Origin: Candidatus Nanopelagicales bacterium
GTDB taxonomy: Bacteria > Actinomycetota > Actinomycetes > S36-B12 > CAIYMF01
Length of the DNA stretch: 40,155 nucleotides
NCBI GenBank assembly: GCA_025456065.1
Contig: JALOLH010000007.1
Coordinates: 1 to 40,155, forward strand
Reading direction: 5' to 3'
Position 1 is the stretch's first letter. Each line of letters starts with the position of its first letter. Position numbers and translations under genes: made by a program. The notes under the pieces are model-generated. The model was not told the DNA's origin and ran no database searches. It worked only from the letters and a program-made list of their open reading frames with translations. Of the stretch, positions 16,494-25,317 are shown piece by piece.

Positions 16494-17140
16494 CTGAGCA
16501 GACCACTCCCGAGACCGTCGTCGAGACGGCGCAGGAGACCACCGAGGCCGCGGCCGAGACCGTGACCGCCCAGGCCGAGCAGGCCACCACCGCGGCCAAG
16601 CAGACCGCGACCAAGGCGCGCAGCACGGCCGCCAAGAAGGCCACCACCGCGCGCAAGACCGCCACCAAGAAGGCGACCGCGGCCAAGCAGACCGCCACCG
16701 CGCGGACCGCCGCCGCCCGCAAGGCAGCCAGCAAGGCCGAGGCCAAGGCCGTGGAGGGCCTGCACGTGCCGAGCGTGGAGGAGGTGCGCGACCTGGTCGG
16801 CCGCATCGAGGTGCCCACCGTCGCCGACGTCCGCGAGGCCGTCGCCAAGGTCGAGCTGCCCACCGTCGCCGACGTCCGCGACGCCGTCGCCAAGGTCGAG
16901 CTGCCCACCGTCGCCGACGTCCGCGACGCCGCGGCCAAGGTCGAGCTGCCCACCGTGGAGGAGGTGCGCGCCCTCGTCGGCCGCATCGAGGTGCCCACCG
17001 TCGCGGACGTCCGCGAGGCCGTCGCCAAGGTGGAGCTGCCCACCGTCGCGGACCTGCGCGACGACGCCACGGCGTTCGCCCACACCGCCCAGGAGCAGGC
17101 GACCGCGCTGTACCGCAAGGTGCTCGCCGTCATCAAGTGA
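16490..17140 (+). CDS. Lys/Ala-rich protein with seven 15-residue repeats (HBHA/histone-like)
   Basis: Encodes 216 residues. An acidic Thr/Glu N-terminus (1-30) is followed by a basic Ala/Lys/Thr tract (about 37-87, AAKKATTARKTATKKATAAK) resembling the histone H1-like tails of HBHA and actinobacterial histone-like proteins. Residues 93-197 hold seven 15-residue repeats of type VPTVADVREAVAKVE, with variants PTVEEVRDLVGRIE at units 1 and 5. Each repeat would give an amphipathic helix bounded by proline. A short tail AHTAQEQATALYRKVLAVIK ends it. No signal peptide or membrane helix is visible. In HBHA the Lys-rich part is C-terminal; here it is N-terminal. Role unknown; nucleic-acid or anionic surface/polymer binding is inferred. 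Start ATG overlaps the XRE stop. Confidence 0.8.
   Translation: MTEQTTPETVVETAQETTEAAAETVTAQAEQATTAAKQTATKARSTAAKKATTARKTATKKATAAKQTATARTAAARKAASKAEAKAVEGLHVPSVEEVRDLVGRIEVPTVADVREAVAKVELPTVADVRDAVAKVELPTVADVRDAAAKVELPTVEEVRALVGRIEVPTVADVREAVAKVELPTVADLRDDATAFAHTAQEQATALYRKVLAVIK
16766..17080 (+). repeat. Seven 45-bp coding tandem repeats
   Basis: Units begin every 45 bp from 16766 and encode (V/L)PTVADVR(E/D)AVAKVE-type 15-mers. Units 1-2 and 5-6 are nearly identical to each other 180 bp apart, suggesting a higher-order four-unit duplication. Confidence 0.9.
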
Positions 17141-17180
17141 CCCCACCCGCTCGCGCGGGATCCCCACGAGGGATGGGACC

Positions 17181-17212
17181 AGCGGGGCCCGGCCAACCGG
17201 CCGGGCCCCGCT
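17181..17212. terminator. Bidirectional terminator hairpin
   Basis: Perfect 14-bp inverted repeat, AGCGGGGCCCGGCC (17181-17194) and its complement (17199-17212), with a four-base AACC loop, 40 bp after the repeat-protein stop. It sits between this operon and the convergent asparaginase. There is no T-tract on either side. Confidence 0.85.
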
Positions 17213-17308
17213 CGCACGTCCTGGGGCGGTCAGTCGCGCGCGCCGGGGGCAGTTCCCCGCAGCGCCGCTGTGGCCCCGACCCAGACGGCACGGGGGCGGT
17301 CCCCCACC

Positions 17309-18259
17309 TCAGCGCAGCGCGGCCTCGACCACGCCGACCGGGCGTCCACCGCCGAGGACGGGCGCCGGACCGGCGGCCGCGAGCACGTCCGGGTCGTCGA
17401 TGCCGAGCCGGCGCAGCAGCCCCACGACCACCGCTGCCCGCGCGCGCTCGGATCCGTCGGCGACCTTGAGCGCCCCGGCCCGGCCGTCAGGCAGCGCGAA
17501 GGCGTGCACGGCTTCCGCGCCGTCCTTGGCGATCGCCCCGGGCAGCGCCTGCATGAACATGGTGACGTCGCGATCCGTGCCGCCGACGAAGAACGGATGC
17601 CCGGCCATCGCCGCGGCCACCCGCCCGCCCGCGCTGTCGGAGGGGGCCTGCACGAGCCGGCCGAACGCCCGCGCCAGGCCGACCAGGGAGATCGCCACGA
17701 CGGGGGCCCCGCAGCCGTCCACGCCGATGCCGGCGATCCGCTCACCGCAGCAGCGCTCGATCCCGGCGATGCACGCGCGCTGGACCGGGTGTGCCGGGTC
17801 GAGGTAGCCGATCGTCGGGGCCGACAGCCGCACGGCGGTGCGCAGCATCGCCGCGTGCTTGCCCGAGCAGTTCTGGGCCAGCGACGAGGGTCCCCCACCG
17901 GCGCGGATCCATGCGACCTGGGCGGCCGGGCCGTAGGGCAGGCCGGGCGCGTTGGCCAGGTCGTCCTCGGTGAGCCCGGCGTCGGCGAGCACCTTGCGCA
18001 CGCCGTCCAGGTGCAGGGCCTCGCCGCTGTGCGAGGCCGCCGCGAGGGCCAGCGGCTCCCCGTCGAGGTCCAGGCCCGCCTCGAGCATCCCCACGGCCTG
18101 CAACGGCTTGTTCGACGAGCGCGGCAGGATCGGCTCGGCTGGGCTCCCCCACGCGGCGACCACCGCGCCGTCCGGGTCGACCAGGACCGCATGACCCGTG
18201 TGCACGGACTCGACCCATCCGCTGCGCACGACGCGGGCCAGCGGGACCCCGGCATCCAC
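17309..18259 (-). CDS. L-asparaginase, class 3 (Rhizobium etli type)
   Basis: Encodes 316 residues of the asparaginase II family PF06089, which hydrolyses asparagine to aspartate and ammonia. With the start at GTG 18259 the signature Ser48-x-x-Lys51 (RSSNKPLQA) falls at the numbering used for the R. etli enzyme, and the second pair Cys131-x-x-Lys134 (QNCSGKHAAML) and a further Cys in VDGCGAPV are present; in R. etli these act in catalysis and zinc binding. No signal peptide, so cytoplasmic. The start is 1 nt after the BKACE stop, suggesting coupling. GTG 18292 is an alternative start overlapping that gene. Confidence 0.85.
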   Translation of the reverse strand: MDAGVPLARVVRSGWVESVHTGHAVLVDPDGAVVAAWGSPAEPILPRSSNKPLQAVGMLEAGLDLDGEPLALAAASHSGEALHLDGVRKVLADAGLTEDDLANAPGLPYGPAAQVAWIRAGGGPSSLAQNCSGKHAAMLRTAVRLSAPTIGYLDPAHPVQRACIAGIERCCGERIAGIGVDGCGAPVVAISLVGLARAFGRLVQAPSDSAGGRVAAAMAGHPFFVGGTDRDVTMFMQALPGAIAKDGAEAVHAFALPDGRAGALKVADGSERARAAVVVGLLRRLGIDDPDVLAAAGPAPVLGGGRPVGVVEAALR

Positions 18260-18260
18260 G

Positions 18261-19091
18261 TCAGCGACCCGCCGCGAGACCGAGGACCGCACGCGCCTGC
18301 GCCGGCGTCGCCGCGGGGCGCAGCGCCTCGCCGGCCAGCCGGGCGGCCCGCTCGACCAGCTCGGCGTTGTCGCGCACCGGGCGCTTCGGCGCGTACGTGA
18401 GGGTGTCCTCCATGCCCACCCGCAGGTGGCCGCCCATCGACAGCGCGGCGAGCATCACGGGGACGCTGGTCCGACCGATCCCGGTGGCCGACCACGTCGC
18501 ACCATCGGGCAGCATCGCGACCCCGGCGACGAGGGCTGGCGTGGTGCCGGGCATGCCCCCGGGCACCCCCAGCACGAAGTCGCAGTGCACGTGCCCGCCC
18601 GCGGGCGGGCCGTACTCGTCGAGCAGGCGGCGCAGCGCGACGACGTGGCCCAGCTCGAACAGCTCGAACTCCGGCAGGATCCCCAGCGCCTGGGTGCGCT
18701 GGTAGAGCTCGACGACGAACGGCCACGGGTTGTGGAACACGTCGTCGCCGAAGTTGACCGTGCCGGTGGTCAACGAGCAGGCGTCGGGCGCGGCGTCGAG
18801 CACGGCCAACCGGGCCTCGAACGGGTCGGTCACCGCGCCCCCGGTGGACAGCTGCACGATCAGCTCGGTCGCCTCGCGGATCGCCGCCACCGTCTCGCGC
18901 AGCCGACCGGGGTCGAGCGTGGGCCGCCCAGCCTCGTCGCGGATGTGGATGTGGACCATCGAGGCCCCCGCCGCCTGGCACTCCCGCGCCGCGACCACCA
19001 ACTCGTCGAGCGTGACGGGCAGCGCGGGGTTCGCGTCCTGCTGGCTCTCGGCACCCGTGGGCGCGACCGTGATGAGCGTGGGGGCCGGCAT
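18261..19091 (-). CDS. BKACE family beta-keto acid cleavage enzyme
   Basis: Encodes 276 residues of the BKACE family (PF05853; founding member Kce, 3-keto-5-aminohexanoate cleavage enzyme). Such enzymes condense a beta-keto acid with acetyl-CoA and split off acetoacetate. Features: ITVAPTGAE at the N-terminus, the metal-binding HxH in MVHIHIRD, STGGAVTDP, and TGIGRTSVPVMLAALSMGGHLRVGMEDT near the C-terminus. The substrate cannot be predicted. Start ATG 19091 has CACAAT 7 nt upstream; ATG 19100 is the alternative. Directly followed by the asparaginase, which suggests a shared amino acid degradation role (inference). Confidence 0.88.
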   Translation of the reverse strand: MPAPTLITVAPTGAESQQDANPALPVTLDELVVAARECQAAGASMVHIHIRDEAGRPTLDPGRLRETVAAIREATELIVQLSTGGAVTDPFEARLAVLDAAPDACSLTTGTVNFGDDVFHNPWPFVVELYQRTQALGILPEFELFELGHVVALRRLLDEYGPPAGGHVHCDFVLGVPGGMPGTTPALVAGVAMLPDGATWSATGIGRTSVPVMLAALSMGGHLRVGMEDTLTYAPKRPVRDNAELVERAARLAGEALRPAATPAQARAVLGLAAGR

Positions 19092-19098
19092 GAGCGGC

Positions 19099-19104
19099 AT
19101 TGTG
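19099..19104 (-). promoter_or_regulatory. -10-like element of the BKACE-asparaginase unit
   Basis: Minus-strand CACAAT, 7 nt, ATG; weaker match than its neighbours. Confidence 0.35.
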
Positions 19105-19233
19105 GCACCGGCCCCCCTCGCGTGCCGCCGCGGTGCCGCACGGGGCAGCCGCCCCCGGAGCCGCCCGAGCGCCCTCAAGTGCGCCGCACCGAGTGCCGAC
19201 GACAGCAGCAGCGAGCGCTGCGGAGGGACTCAG

Positions 19234-21018
19234 ATGACGATCGAGTCGGTGTCGACCGGTGCGTCGCCGACGGCTGAGCTGCTGCTGCGGGAGGTGGCCG
19301 CGCGTGCGGCGTCGGGCGTGCTGGAGGTGCGCCACCCGGACGAGACGTGCTCGCACGTCTGGGTCCGCCAGGGCCGCGTGTACGGCATGCAGGTGCCCGG
19401 GTACCGGCCTGCGCTGGGCATCAGGCTGCTCTCCGGCGGCCTGATCACCCCGGAGCAGCTGAGCGCGGCTGCCGCCGTGCAGCGCGAGCAGCACCCGACG
19501 ATGCTGATCGGCCAGGTGCTGGTCGAGCAGGGGTCCGTCGCTCCCGACGTGGTCCGCACCTTCGTCGAGGAGCAGGTGCTCGACCAGGTGGCCGACCTGC
19601 TGGACCTGCCGATCCGCTCGGCCGCCTTCCATCCCGGTCGGCGTGTTCAGCACGACGTCATCGCACCGACCGACGTCGACACCCTGCTCACGGTCGTGCG
19701 CGAGCGGCGGGCGCGACGCGCCGACGTGCTGGCGACGGTCGGTGGGCGGCGGGTCGTGCCACAGCTGGGGGCGCCGGGCGCCCACCCCAGCCGCACCCCC
19801 CTGGGCCCCTACGACTGGGCGCTGCTGTGCCGGGTGGACGGCCGTCGCGACATCACCGAGCTCGCTCGCGTCTGCGGGTACACCCTCCAGGAGGCGGCCC
19901 AGATCGTGGCGGACCTCGCGCTGACGGGCCTGCTCGAGCTGCCCGAGGCGGGGCCTGCCACCGAGGAGCCGTTGGCCGAGGTCGTGCCGCTGCGCAAGGC
20001 GCCGCTCGGCGAGCCGGACGCCCCCGAGTGGCGCTTCGACGGCACCGACGCCGGTGAGCCCGAGCCCGTGGAGCCACCGCCTGCCCCGGCTGCGGTCACC
20101 CCACCACCGGGACCCGGGCCGGGATCGGGACCGGGGCCGGCGGAACCGGCGGAACCGGCAGAGGATCCGCCCGAGCCGGAGTCCCGCGGTGCTGCCGTGA
20201 CCCCGCCCATCCCGGGTGCCGACGAGGCGCTGCTCGCCGAGCTCAGCGCATTCGTCCACGACGAGCCAGCGCCGGCACCGACCGCGCGCGACCCGCTGTC
20301 CGCGTCGCGGGACGCCTCGCCGGAGCCGTCCATCGATCCCGTCGAGGCACCCGCGGCCGGGCCACCCGCTGCGGTGATGGCAGACGCCCCGCCGGGCACG
20401 GAGACTGCGCCGGGCACGGAAGCCGCTCCCACCCCGGAAGCCGCTCCCACCCCGGACGCCGCTCCCGTCCCGGACGCCGCTCCCGTCCTGGACGTCGCGC
20501 CCGTCCCGGAGGCCGCGCCCGTCCCGGAGGCCGCGCCCGTCCTAGGCGCCGAGCCCGGCCCAGAGGCCGTGCGGGCGGCCCGCCTCGCCGAGGAGGCGCA
20601 GGTCATCCCGGACCCGGCCGCGCCGGTCCCCGGCCCGACGGCCACGCCCGCCCCACCGCAGGTCCCGGCAGCACCGTCGGAACCGCCCACCGTCGCGGCC
20701 ACCGCGACCGCCCCGCCCCTGACCACGGTCCTGCCCCCAGCAGCGGACCGGACCCAGCCCGGCTCGGACCCGTCCGCACCCCTGCCGCCGATGCCGCGAC
20801 CGCACCAGCCCACGGCCGGCCAGGAGCCGGCGGAGCCGGTGTTCCCAGCCGGCGCCCCGGTCGCCCCGGCCAGCGATGCCGGGTACACCGACACGAGCCT
20901 GTTCATGCGCGAGCTGTCCAGCCTCAGCGACGCACCAGCGGAGGAGGAGCCGGTCGTGACGCGGATGGTCATGCCGCTCACCCCCCAGCCGCGCAGGCGG
21001 CGGTTCTGGGGCCGCTGA
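19234..21018 (+). CDS. DUF4388/PATAN-like protein with long Pro/Ala linker
   Basis: Encodes 594 residues. Residues 1-135 resemble DUF4388 (PATAN-type) sensors: GVLEVRHPDETCSHVWVRQG, then a segment GLITPEQLSAAAAVQREQHP with LIGQVLVEQGSVAPDVV that looks like the MshEN/type II secretion ATPase N-terminal module. Residues about 185-240 form a winged-helix-like unit (LLCRVDGRRDITELARVCGY). From about 270 to 550 there is a Pro/Ala/Glu-rich disordered region with (P/V)PEAAPV-type repeats. The C-terminus has a conserved-looking peptide DTSLFMRELSSL and a basic RRRRFWGR tail. Not a known enzyme; related modules occur in motility, pilus and polarity systems. ATG has GGAGGG upstream. Confidence 0.75.
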   Translation: MTIESVSTGASPTAELLLREVAARAASGVLEVRHPDETCSHVWVRQGRVYGMQVPGYRPALGIRLLSGGLITPEQLSAAAAVQREQHPTMLIGQVLVEQGSVAPDVVRTFVEEQVLDQVADLLDLPIRSAAFHPGRRVQHDVIAPTDVDTLLTVVRERRARRADVLATVGGRRVVPQLGAPGAHPSRTPLGPYDWALLCRVDGRRDITELARVCGYTLQEAAQIVADLALTGLLELPEAGPATEEPLAEVVPLRKAPLGEPDAPEWRFDGTDAGEPEPVEPPPAPAAVTPPPGPGPGSGPGPAEPAEPAEDPPEPESRGAAVTPPIPGADEALLAELSAFVHDEPAPAPTARDPLSASRDASPEPSIDPVEAPAAGPPAAVMADAPPGTETAPGTEAAPTPEAAPTPDAAPVPDAAPVLDVAPVPEAAPVPEAAPVLGAEPGPEAVRAARLAEEAQVIPDPAAPVPGPTATPAPPQVPAAPSEPPTVAATATAPPLTTVLPPAADRTQPGSDPSAPLPPMPRPHQPTAGQEPAEPVFPAGAPVAPASDAGYTDTSLFMRELSSLSDAPAEEEPVVTRMVMPLTPQPRRRRFWGR

Positions 21019-21037
21019 CCGCCGCCCGGCCGGGGGG

Positions 21038-21520
21038 TCAGTCCAGCTCGACGATCACGGTCACCGGGCCGTCGTTCACCAGCTCCACGCGCATGCTCGC
21101 CCCGAACCGGCCCTCGGCCACGGTCGCCCCCCGCTCGCGCAGCCGCGCGGCGAAGGCCGCGACCAGCGGCTCGGCGATCGCTCCCGGCGCGGCCCGGTCC
21201 CAGGTCGGACGGCGACCCTTGTGGGTCTGCCCGTAGAGCGTGAACTGGCTGACGACGAGCACCGGCAGGCCCAGGTCCGAGGCGGACAGCTCCCGGGGCC
21301 GGGCGGGCGGCGCGCCCTGCGCCGGCACCGACGCGCCCAGCGCGGCATCGTCGAAGATCCGCAGGTCGTAGACCTTGTCGGCCAGCCGGCCCGCCAGGGC
21401 GGTCGTGTCGGAGTGCGTCGCCCCGACGAGCACGCAGAGGCCGGGCCCGCTGATCTCGCCGACGACCGCACCGTCCACCACGACCCGGGCACCGTCCACC
21501 CGCTGCACCACCGCTCGCAC
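21038..21520 (-). CDS. dtd: D-aminoacyl-tRNA deacylase
   Basis: Encodes 160 residues. Dtd recycles D-aminoacyl-tRNAs (and Gly-tRNA-Ala) as a chiral proofreading enzyme. The hallmark SQFTLYG motif is in [19 protein letters not shown], and the C-terminal NDGPVTV carries the Gly-cisPro element. The start is GTG 21520, giving the canonical MRAVVQRV; CAGGAT lies 7 nt upstream. Ten more codons could be read upstream but are not family sequence. It lies 58 bp downstream of glgX. Confidence 0.95.
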   Translation of the reverse strand: MRAVVQRVDGARVVVDGAVVGEISGPGLCVLVGATHSDTTALAGRLADKVYDLRIFDDAALGASVPAQGAPPARPRELSASDLGLPVLVVSQFTLYGQTHKGRRPTWDRAAPGAIAEPLVAAFAARLRERGATVAEGRFGASMRVELVNDGPVTVIVELD

Positions 21521-21527
21521 GGGCGCC

Positions 21528-21533
21528 ATCCTG
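21528..21533 (-). promoter_or_regulatory. -10-like element of dtd
   Basis: Minus-strand CAGGAT-GGCGCCC-GTG: hexamer, 7 nt, start codon; supports the canonical Dtd N-terminus. Confidence 0.45.
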
Positions 21534-21578
21534 CACCCGGGCGAGGACACGGATCGACGCGCGGGGATCGACCGGGGA

Positions 21579-23741
21579 TCACGAGCCGGCGGCCGGCACC
21601 GACCAGTGCACCTGCAGGGACCGTGGGGCCACCAGCACCGTGGTGCCCGGGGCCCGCAGGGGGGCGTCCGTGGGCGGGGGCACCACCGGCGCCAGCACGG
21701 AGGTGTCGAACTGCAGCGCCCAGCGGTAGCCGGCGGCTGCGCCCGCCCCCGGACCCGTGGCGGTGAGGCCGTTCGTGGCCGGCACCAGGAACGGGACGGG
21801 CTCGGCCGAGCCGTTCACCAGGGCGAGCAGGTGCTGGTCGAGCAGGGGCCTGCCGACGGCGTCGCGGTCCGGCGCCACCGTCCCGTCCACGAACACCGCG
21901 ACGGCCTGGCGCCACGGCTGCTGCCACATCGACGTCGTCATCGCGCTGCCGTCCGGGGCGAACCACACCGAGTAGCCCGGGTCGGCGAGGTAGCGCCGGC
22001 GGCGCAGGACCGGATGGGCCCGACGCATCGCGACCACCGCGCGGGTGAACGCGAGCAGCCCCTCGTCCACGGACTCCCAGTCGAACCACGACACGGCGTT
22101 GTCCTGGCAGTACGCGTTGTTGTTGCCGTGCTGCGTGCGGCCCAGCTCGTCGCCGCCGAGCAGCATCGGCACGCCGCGCGAGAGCAGCAGCACCATCAGC
22201 ATGGCTCGCACGTCCCGGGCCCGGGCCGCGACCACCTCGGGATCGTCGCTCGGCCCCTCCACGCCGTGGTTCCACGACAGGTTGTCGTTGGTGCCGTCGC
22301 GGTTGTCCTCGCCGTTGGCCTCGTTGTGCTTGTGCTCGTAGCTGACCAGGTCGCGCAGCGTGAAGCCGTCGTGGCAGGTCACGAAGTTGATCGAGGCGTG
22401 CGGCCGGCGGCGGCTGGGCCCGTAGATGTCCACGGAGCCGGCGACGCGGGTGGCCAGCTCGCCGAGGATCCCCGGACGCTGCCCCTGCCAGAACGCGCGG
22501 ACGGTGTCGCGGTAGCGGCCGTTCCACTCGCTCCAGGTGTCGGGGAAGGCGCCGATCGCGTAGCTGTCCACCTGCCCGACGTCCCAGGGCTCGGCGATGA
22601 GCTTGACCCGGCTGAGCACCGGGTCCTGGTCGACCAGGGCGAAGAACGACGACAGCCGCTGGAACGTGCCGTCCTCACGCGCGAGCGCGGTGGCCAGGTC
22701 GAACCGGAACCCGTCCACGCCCATGTGCTGCACCCAGTACCGCAGCGAGTCCATGATCAGGCGCAGCGTGACGTGCTCGTCGACGTTGTAGGAGTTGCCC
22801 GTCCCCGTGGTGTCCAGGTAGCGCGAGGGGTCGGCGGGGTCCACCCGGTAGTAGGTGTGGTTGTCGATGCCGCGGAAGCACAGGCTGGGACCGAAGTGGT
22901 CGCCCTCGGCCGTGTGGTTGTAGACCACGTCGAGGATCACCTCGATGCCGTGGCCGTGCAGCGCGTGGACCATCTGCTGGAACTCGCGCACCTGCCCGCC
23001 CACCCACCGGGCCCGGGCCGCCGCCGAGTAGCCGTCGTGCGGGGCGAAGAACCCCAGGGTGTTGTAGCCCCAGTAGTTGCCGATGCCGGCCCGTGCCTGG
23101 CTGCTCGCGGTGATGTGCTGGTGGACCGGCAGCAGCTCCACCGCGGTGACGCCCAGGCCGGTGAGATGGTCGATGGCGGCAGGGTGGGCCAGGCCCGCGT
23201 AGGTGCCGCGCAGCTCCGGCGGGATGCCCGGGTGCTGCATGGTGAAGCCCTTGACGTGGACCTCGTAGATCACCGAGTCGGCGTAGGCGGTGCCCGGTCG
23301 GTGGTCCATCTCCCAGTCGTAGGTCGGGTCGACCACGAGCGCCAGCGGGGTGCTGCCGGCGGAGTCCAGCTGGGAGGCCCGCTCGGGTGCCGCCCAGTCG
23401 TAGTCGAAGACCGCGGGCCCCCAGCGCACCTCCCCGGTGACCGCCCGGGCGTACGGGTCGAGCAGGACCTTGTTCGGGTTGCAGCGCAGGCCACGGGCCC
23501 GGTCCCACGGCCCGTGCACGCGGTAGCCGTACCGCTGGCCGACCCCGACCCCGGGGACGAACCCGTGCCACACGCCGTTGTCGAAGTCCAGCAGGCGCAG
23601 GCGGGTCTCACGACCCGACTCGTCGAACAGGCAGAGGTCGACGGCCTCGGCGACCTCGCTGGCCAGGGCGAAGTTGGTCCCGCCCGGTCCGGGGGTCGAC
23701 CCCAGGGGAACGTGCGTGCCCGGCCACAGCTCGTGCTGCAC
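21579..23741 (-). CDS. glgX: Glycogen debranching enzyme GlgX
   Basis: Encodes 720 residues, GH13 subfamily 11 isoamylase type; it cleaves alpha-1,6 branches of glycogen. The CBM48 domain occupies about residues 10-110 ([26 protein letters not shown]). The catalytic (beta/alpha)8 barrel follows with [20 protein letters not shown], nucleophile Asp in VDGFRFDLA, acid/base Glu in LIAEPWD and [10 protein letters not shown] (His-Asp). The C-terminal beta-domain ends in a Pro-rich stretch. Start GTG at 23741 has only a poor -10-like GACGCT 6 nt upstream. Length is usual. Confidence 0.95.
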   Translation of the reverse strand: MQHELWPGTHVPLGSTPGPGGTNFALASEVAEAVDLCLFDESGRETRLRLLDFDNGVWHGFVPGVGVGQRYGYRVHGPWDRARGLRCNPNKVLLDPYARAVTGEVRWGPAVFDYDWAAPERASQLDSAGSTPLALVVDPTYDWEMDHRPGTAYADSVIYEVHVKGFTMQHPGIPPELRGTYAGLAHPAAIDHLTGLGVTAVELLPVHQHITASSQARAGIGNYWGYNTLGFFAPHDGYSAAARARWVGGQVREFQQMVHALHGHGIEVILDVVYNHTAEGDHFGPSLCFRGIDNHTYYRVDPADPSRYLDTTGTGNSYNVDEHVTLRLIMDSLRYWVQHMGVDGFRFDLATALAREDGTFQRLSSFFALVDQDPVLSRVKLIAEPWDVGQVDSYAIGAFPDTWSEWNGRYRDTVRAFWQGQRPGILGELATRVAGSVDIYGPSRRRPHASINFVTCHDGFTLRDLVSYEHKHNEANGEDNRDGTNDNLSWNHGVEGPSDDPEVVAARARDVRAMLMVLLLSRGVPMLLGGDELGRTQHGNNNAYCQDNAVSWFDWESVDEGLLAFTRAVVAMRRAHPVLRRRRYLADPGYSVWFAPDGSAMTTSMWQQPWRQAVAVFVDGTVAPDRDAVGRPLLDQHLLALVNGSAEPVPFLVPATNGLTATGPGAGAAAGYRWALQFDTSVLAPVVPPPTDAPLRAPGTTVLVAPRSLQVHWSVPAAGS

Positions 23742-23768
23742 CCCCCCAGCGTCGCACCTGCGGGGCGG

Positions 23769-24800
23769 TCAGGGCGCGACGACGACCTCCTGGCCGGCGA
23801 CGATCTCGCCGTCCGCGGCGCGGATCAGCAGGTCCGCCGCGGGGTCGGTCGCCCGCTTGAGCACGACGGTCGCGATCGGGCCGAGCTCGTGGTGCCGCGC
23901 TGGGGTGCCGACCCAGCCGACGACCCGGTCTCCGAGGAGCACCGCGTCGCCGTGCGCGGGGAGCACGTTCGCGGAGCCGTCGAGGTGGGCCAGGGCCAGG
24001 CGGCGCGGCGGTCGCCCCAGGTTGTGCACCCGAGCCACGGCCTCCTGCCCGCGGTAGCAGCCCTTCGCCAGGTGCACGCCGGGGCCGACCCAACCCACCT
24101 CGTGGGGCAGCGTCCGGTGGTCGGTCTCCAGCCCGATCCTGGGCACGGCGGCCGCCACCCGCAGGGCCTCCAGCGCCCAGGTGCCGGCTGGCGACCCGGA
24201 GTCCGCGACCCGGGCGCCGAGCGCGTCGCGCGGGACCAGCACCTCGCGGCCGACGAGGGGCGCGGGCCGGGACGGGACGTACCGGCTGGCGTCCCCGCCC
24301 CGGTCGCTGCCCGCGGGCGTCGGCTCGCCGCCGCGGTAGTCCCCGGGCACGACCCATGTGGGCAGGCCGGCCGGGTCGGGGAGGGCCTGCGGCTCCCAGA
24401 CGACGGCCAGGTCGGGACGGGCGAGGACCTCCACCCGCATGAGGAAGCGCATGGCGTCGAGGTAGGCGCGCAGCGCTTCCCCTGTACCCGGCTCGACGGA
24501 GACCAGCACCGACGTGCCGGTCTCGACCAGGTGCAGCTCGTGCTCGACGTGCCCGTGCGGGCTGAGGACCAGCACGAGCCGCGAGGCACCGGCCGGCAGG
24601 TCGAGCAGGTGGGCGGTCGTGAGGCTGTGCAGCCAGGGCAGCCGGTCGGCGCCGGTCACCTCGAGCACCTCGCGGTGCGACAGGTCGACCGCCCCGCGGC
24701 CGGCGGCGAGGGCGCGCTGCTCGGCGTGCGGGTCGCCGTAGTGCCAGGGGACGCCGGCGTCCGGGGACTCGGGCGGGGCGGGGATCGGCTGGGGGGTCAC
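23769..24800 (-). CDS. ygfZ: YgfZ/GcvT folate-binding protein (Fe-S cluster repair)
   Basis: Encodes 343 residues. YgfZ proteins bind folate and support the assembly or repair of certain Fe-S enzymes. The diagnostic motif K-G-C-Y-x-G-Q-E is present in LAKGCYRGQEAVARVHNLG; the GcvT-like N-terminal domain includes VDLSHREVLEVTGADRLPWLHSL. The GTG at 24800 overlaps the Fur-family stop (GTGA), so translation is coupled in the four-gene unit starting at 25950. Placing an Fe-S repair factor behind a metal regulator and a heme protein suggests a metal or oxidative-stress theme (inference). Confidence 0.9.
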   Translation of the reverse strand: MTPQPIPAPPESPDAGVPWHYGDPHAEQRALAAGRGAVDLSHREVLEVTGADRLPWLHSLTTAHLLDLPAGASRLVLVLSPHGHVEHELHLVETGTSVLVSVEPGTGEALRAYLDAMRFLMRVEVLARPDLAVVWEPQALPDPAGLPTWVVPGDYRGGEPTPAGSDRGGDASRYVPSRPAPLVGREVLVPRDALGARVADSGSPAGTWALEALRVAAAVPRIGLETDHRTLPHEVGWVGPGVHLAKGCYRGQEAVARVHNLGRPPRRLALAHLDGSANVLPAHGDAVLLGDRVVGWVGTPARHHELGPIATVVLKRATDPAADLLIRAADGEIVAGQEVVVAP

Positions 24801-25315
24801 GCCTCGGTCAACGTCGGCGGGGCCGGGAGGCTTCCCGCGGCCGGCGCCTCGCTCGTGTGCAGCGGCGGCGCGAGCGGGTCGTCGGGGATGGCGGGCGCGC
24901 AGCTCGCGCACCGGCCGTGCAGCGCGAGGTGGGTGAGGTCGACCCGGAACCCCGACGCCCGGCGGACGGCCGTGGCCAGGTCGAGCGCGACCTCGACGGA
25001 TTCGGAGGCCACCGCGCCGCACGCCTGGCAGACCAGATGGAGGTGCGGCTCGTCGTCGACCGAGTGGTAGGTCGGCGCGCCGTGGTGCAGGTGGGTGTGG
25101 GTGACCAGGCCGACCGCATCGAGGGCCTCCAGCGTCCGGTAGACGGTGGAGAGGCTCACCTCGGGCATGGATGCCTGGACCTCGGCGGCGAGCTCGTCGA
25201 CGGTCGCGTGGCCGAGCCGGGACAGGGCCTCGAGGACCGCCCGGCGCTGGCCCGTGCTGCGCAGGCCCGCGGCCCGCAGCCGCGCCGCCGCGTCGACGGA
25301 TCGCCCGGCGGCCAT
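24797..25315 (-). CDS. Fur family metalloregulator
   Basis: Encodes 172 residues. The winged-helix DNA-binding domain includes RSTGQRRAVLEAL and VSLSTVYRTLEALDAVGLV; the dimerisation domain has EPHLHLVCQACG and GRCASC, two CxxC pairs forming a structural zinc site. Regulatory metal ligands such as His in HLHHGAPTYH are consistent with Fur/Zur/Nur, and I cannot decide which. In Streptomyces the nickel regulator nur sits at the corresponding position, as I recall, so Nur is a reasonable guess. Start ATG at 25315 is 2 nt after the nitrobindin stop. The tail after the last CxxC is Pro-rich and extended. Confidence 0.9.
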   Translation of the reverse strand: MAAGRSVDAAARLRAAGLRSTGQRRAVLEALSRLGHATVDELAAEVQASMPEVSLSTVYRTLEALDAVGLVTHTHLHHGAPTYHSVDDEPHLHLVCQACGAVASESVEVALDLATAVRRASGFRVDLTHLALHGRCASCAPAIPDDPLAPPLHTSEAPAAGSLPAPPTLTEA

Positions 25316-25317
25316 CG

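Noticed and set aside
16766-17080. Possible CRISPR or non-coding satellite
   Set aside because: The 45-bp units keep one reading frame, with changes mainly at third positions, and encode a continuous repeat domain.
17141-17308. Additional gene between the repeat protein and the asparaginase
   Set aside because: Only the terminator hairpin and short low-quality frames are present; this is a convergent intergenic region.
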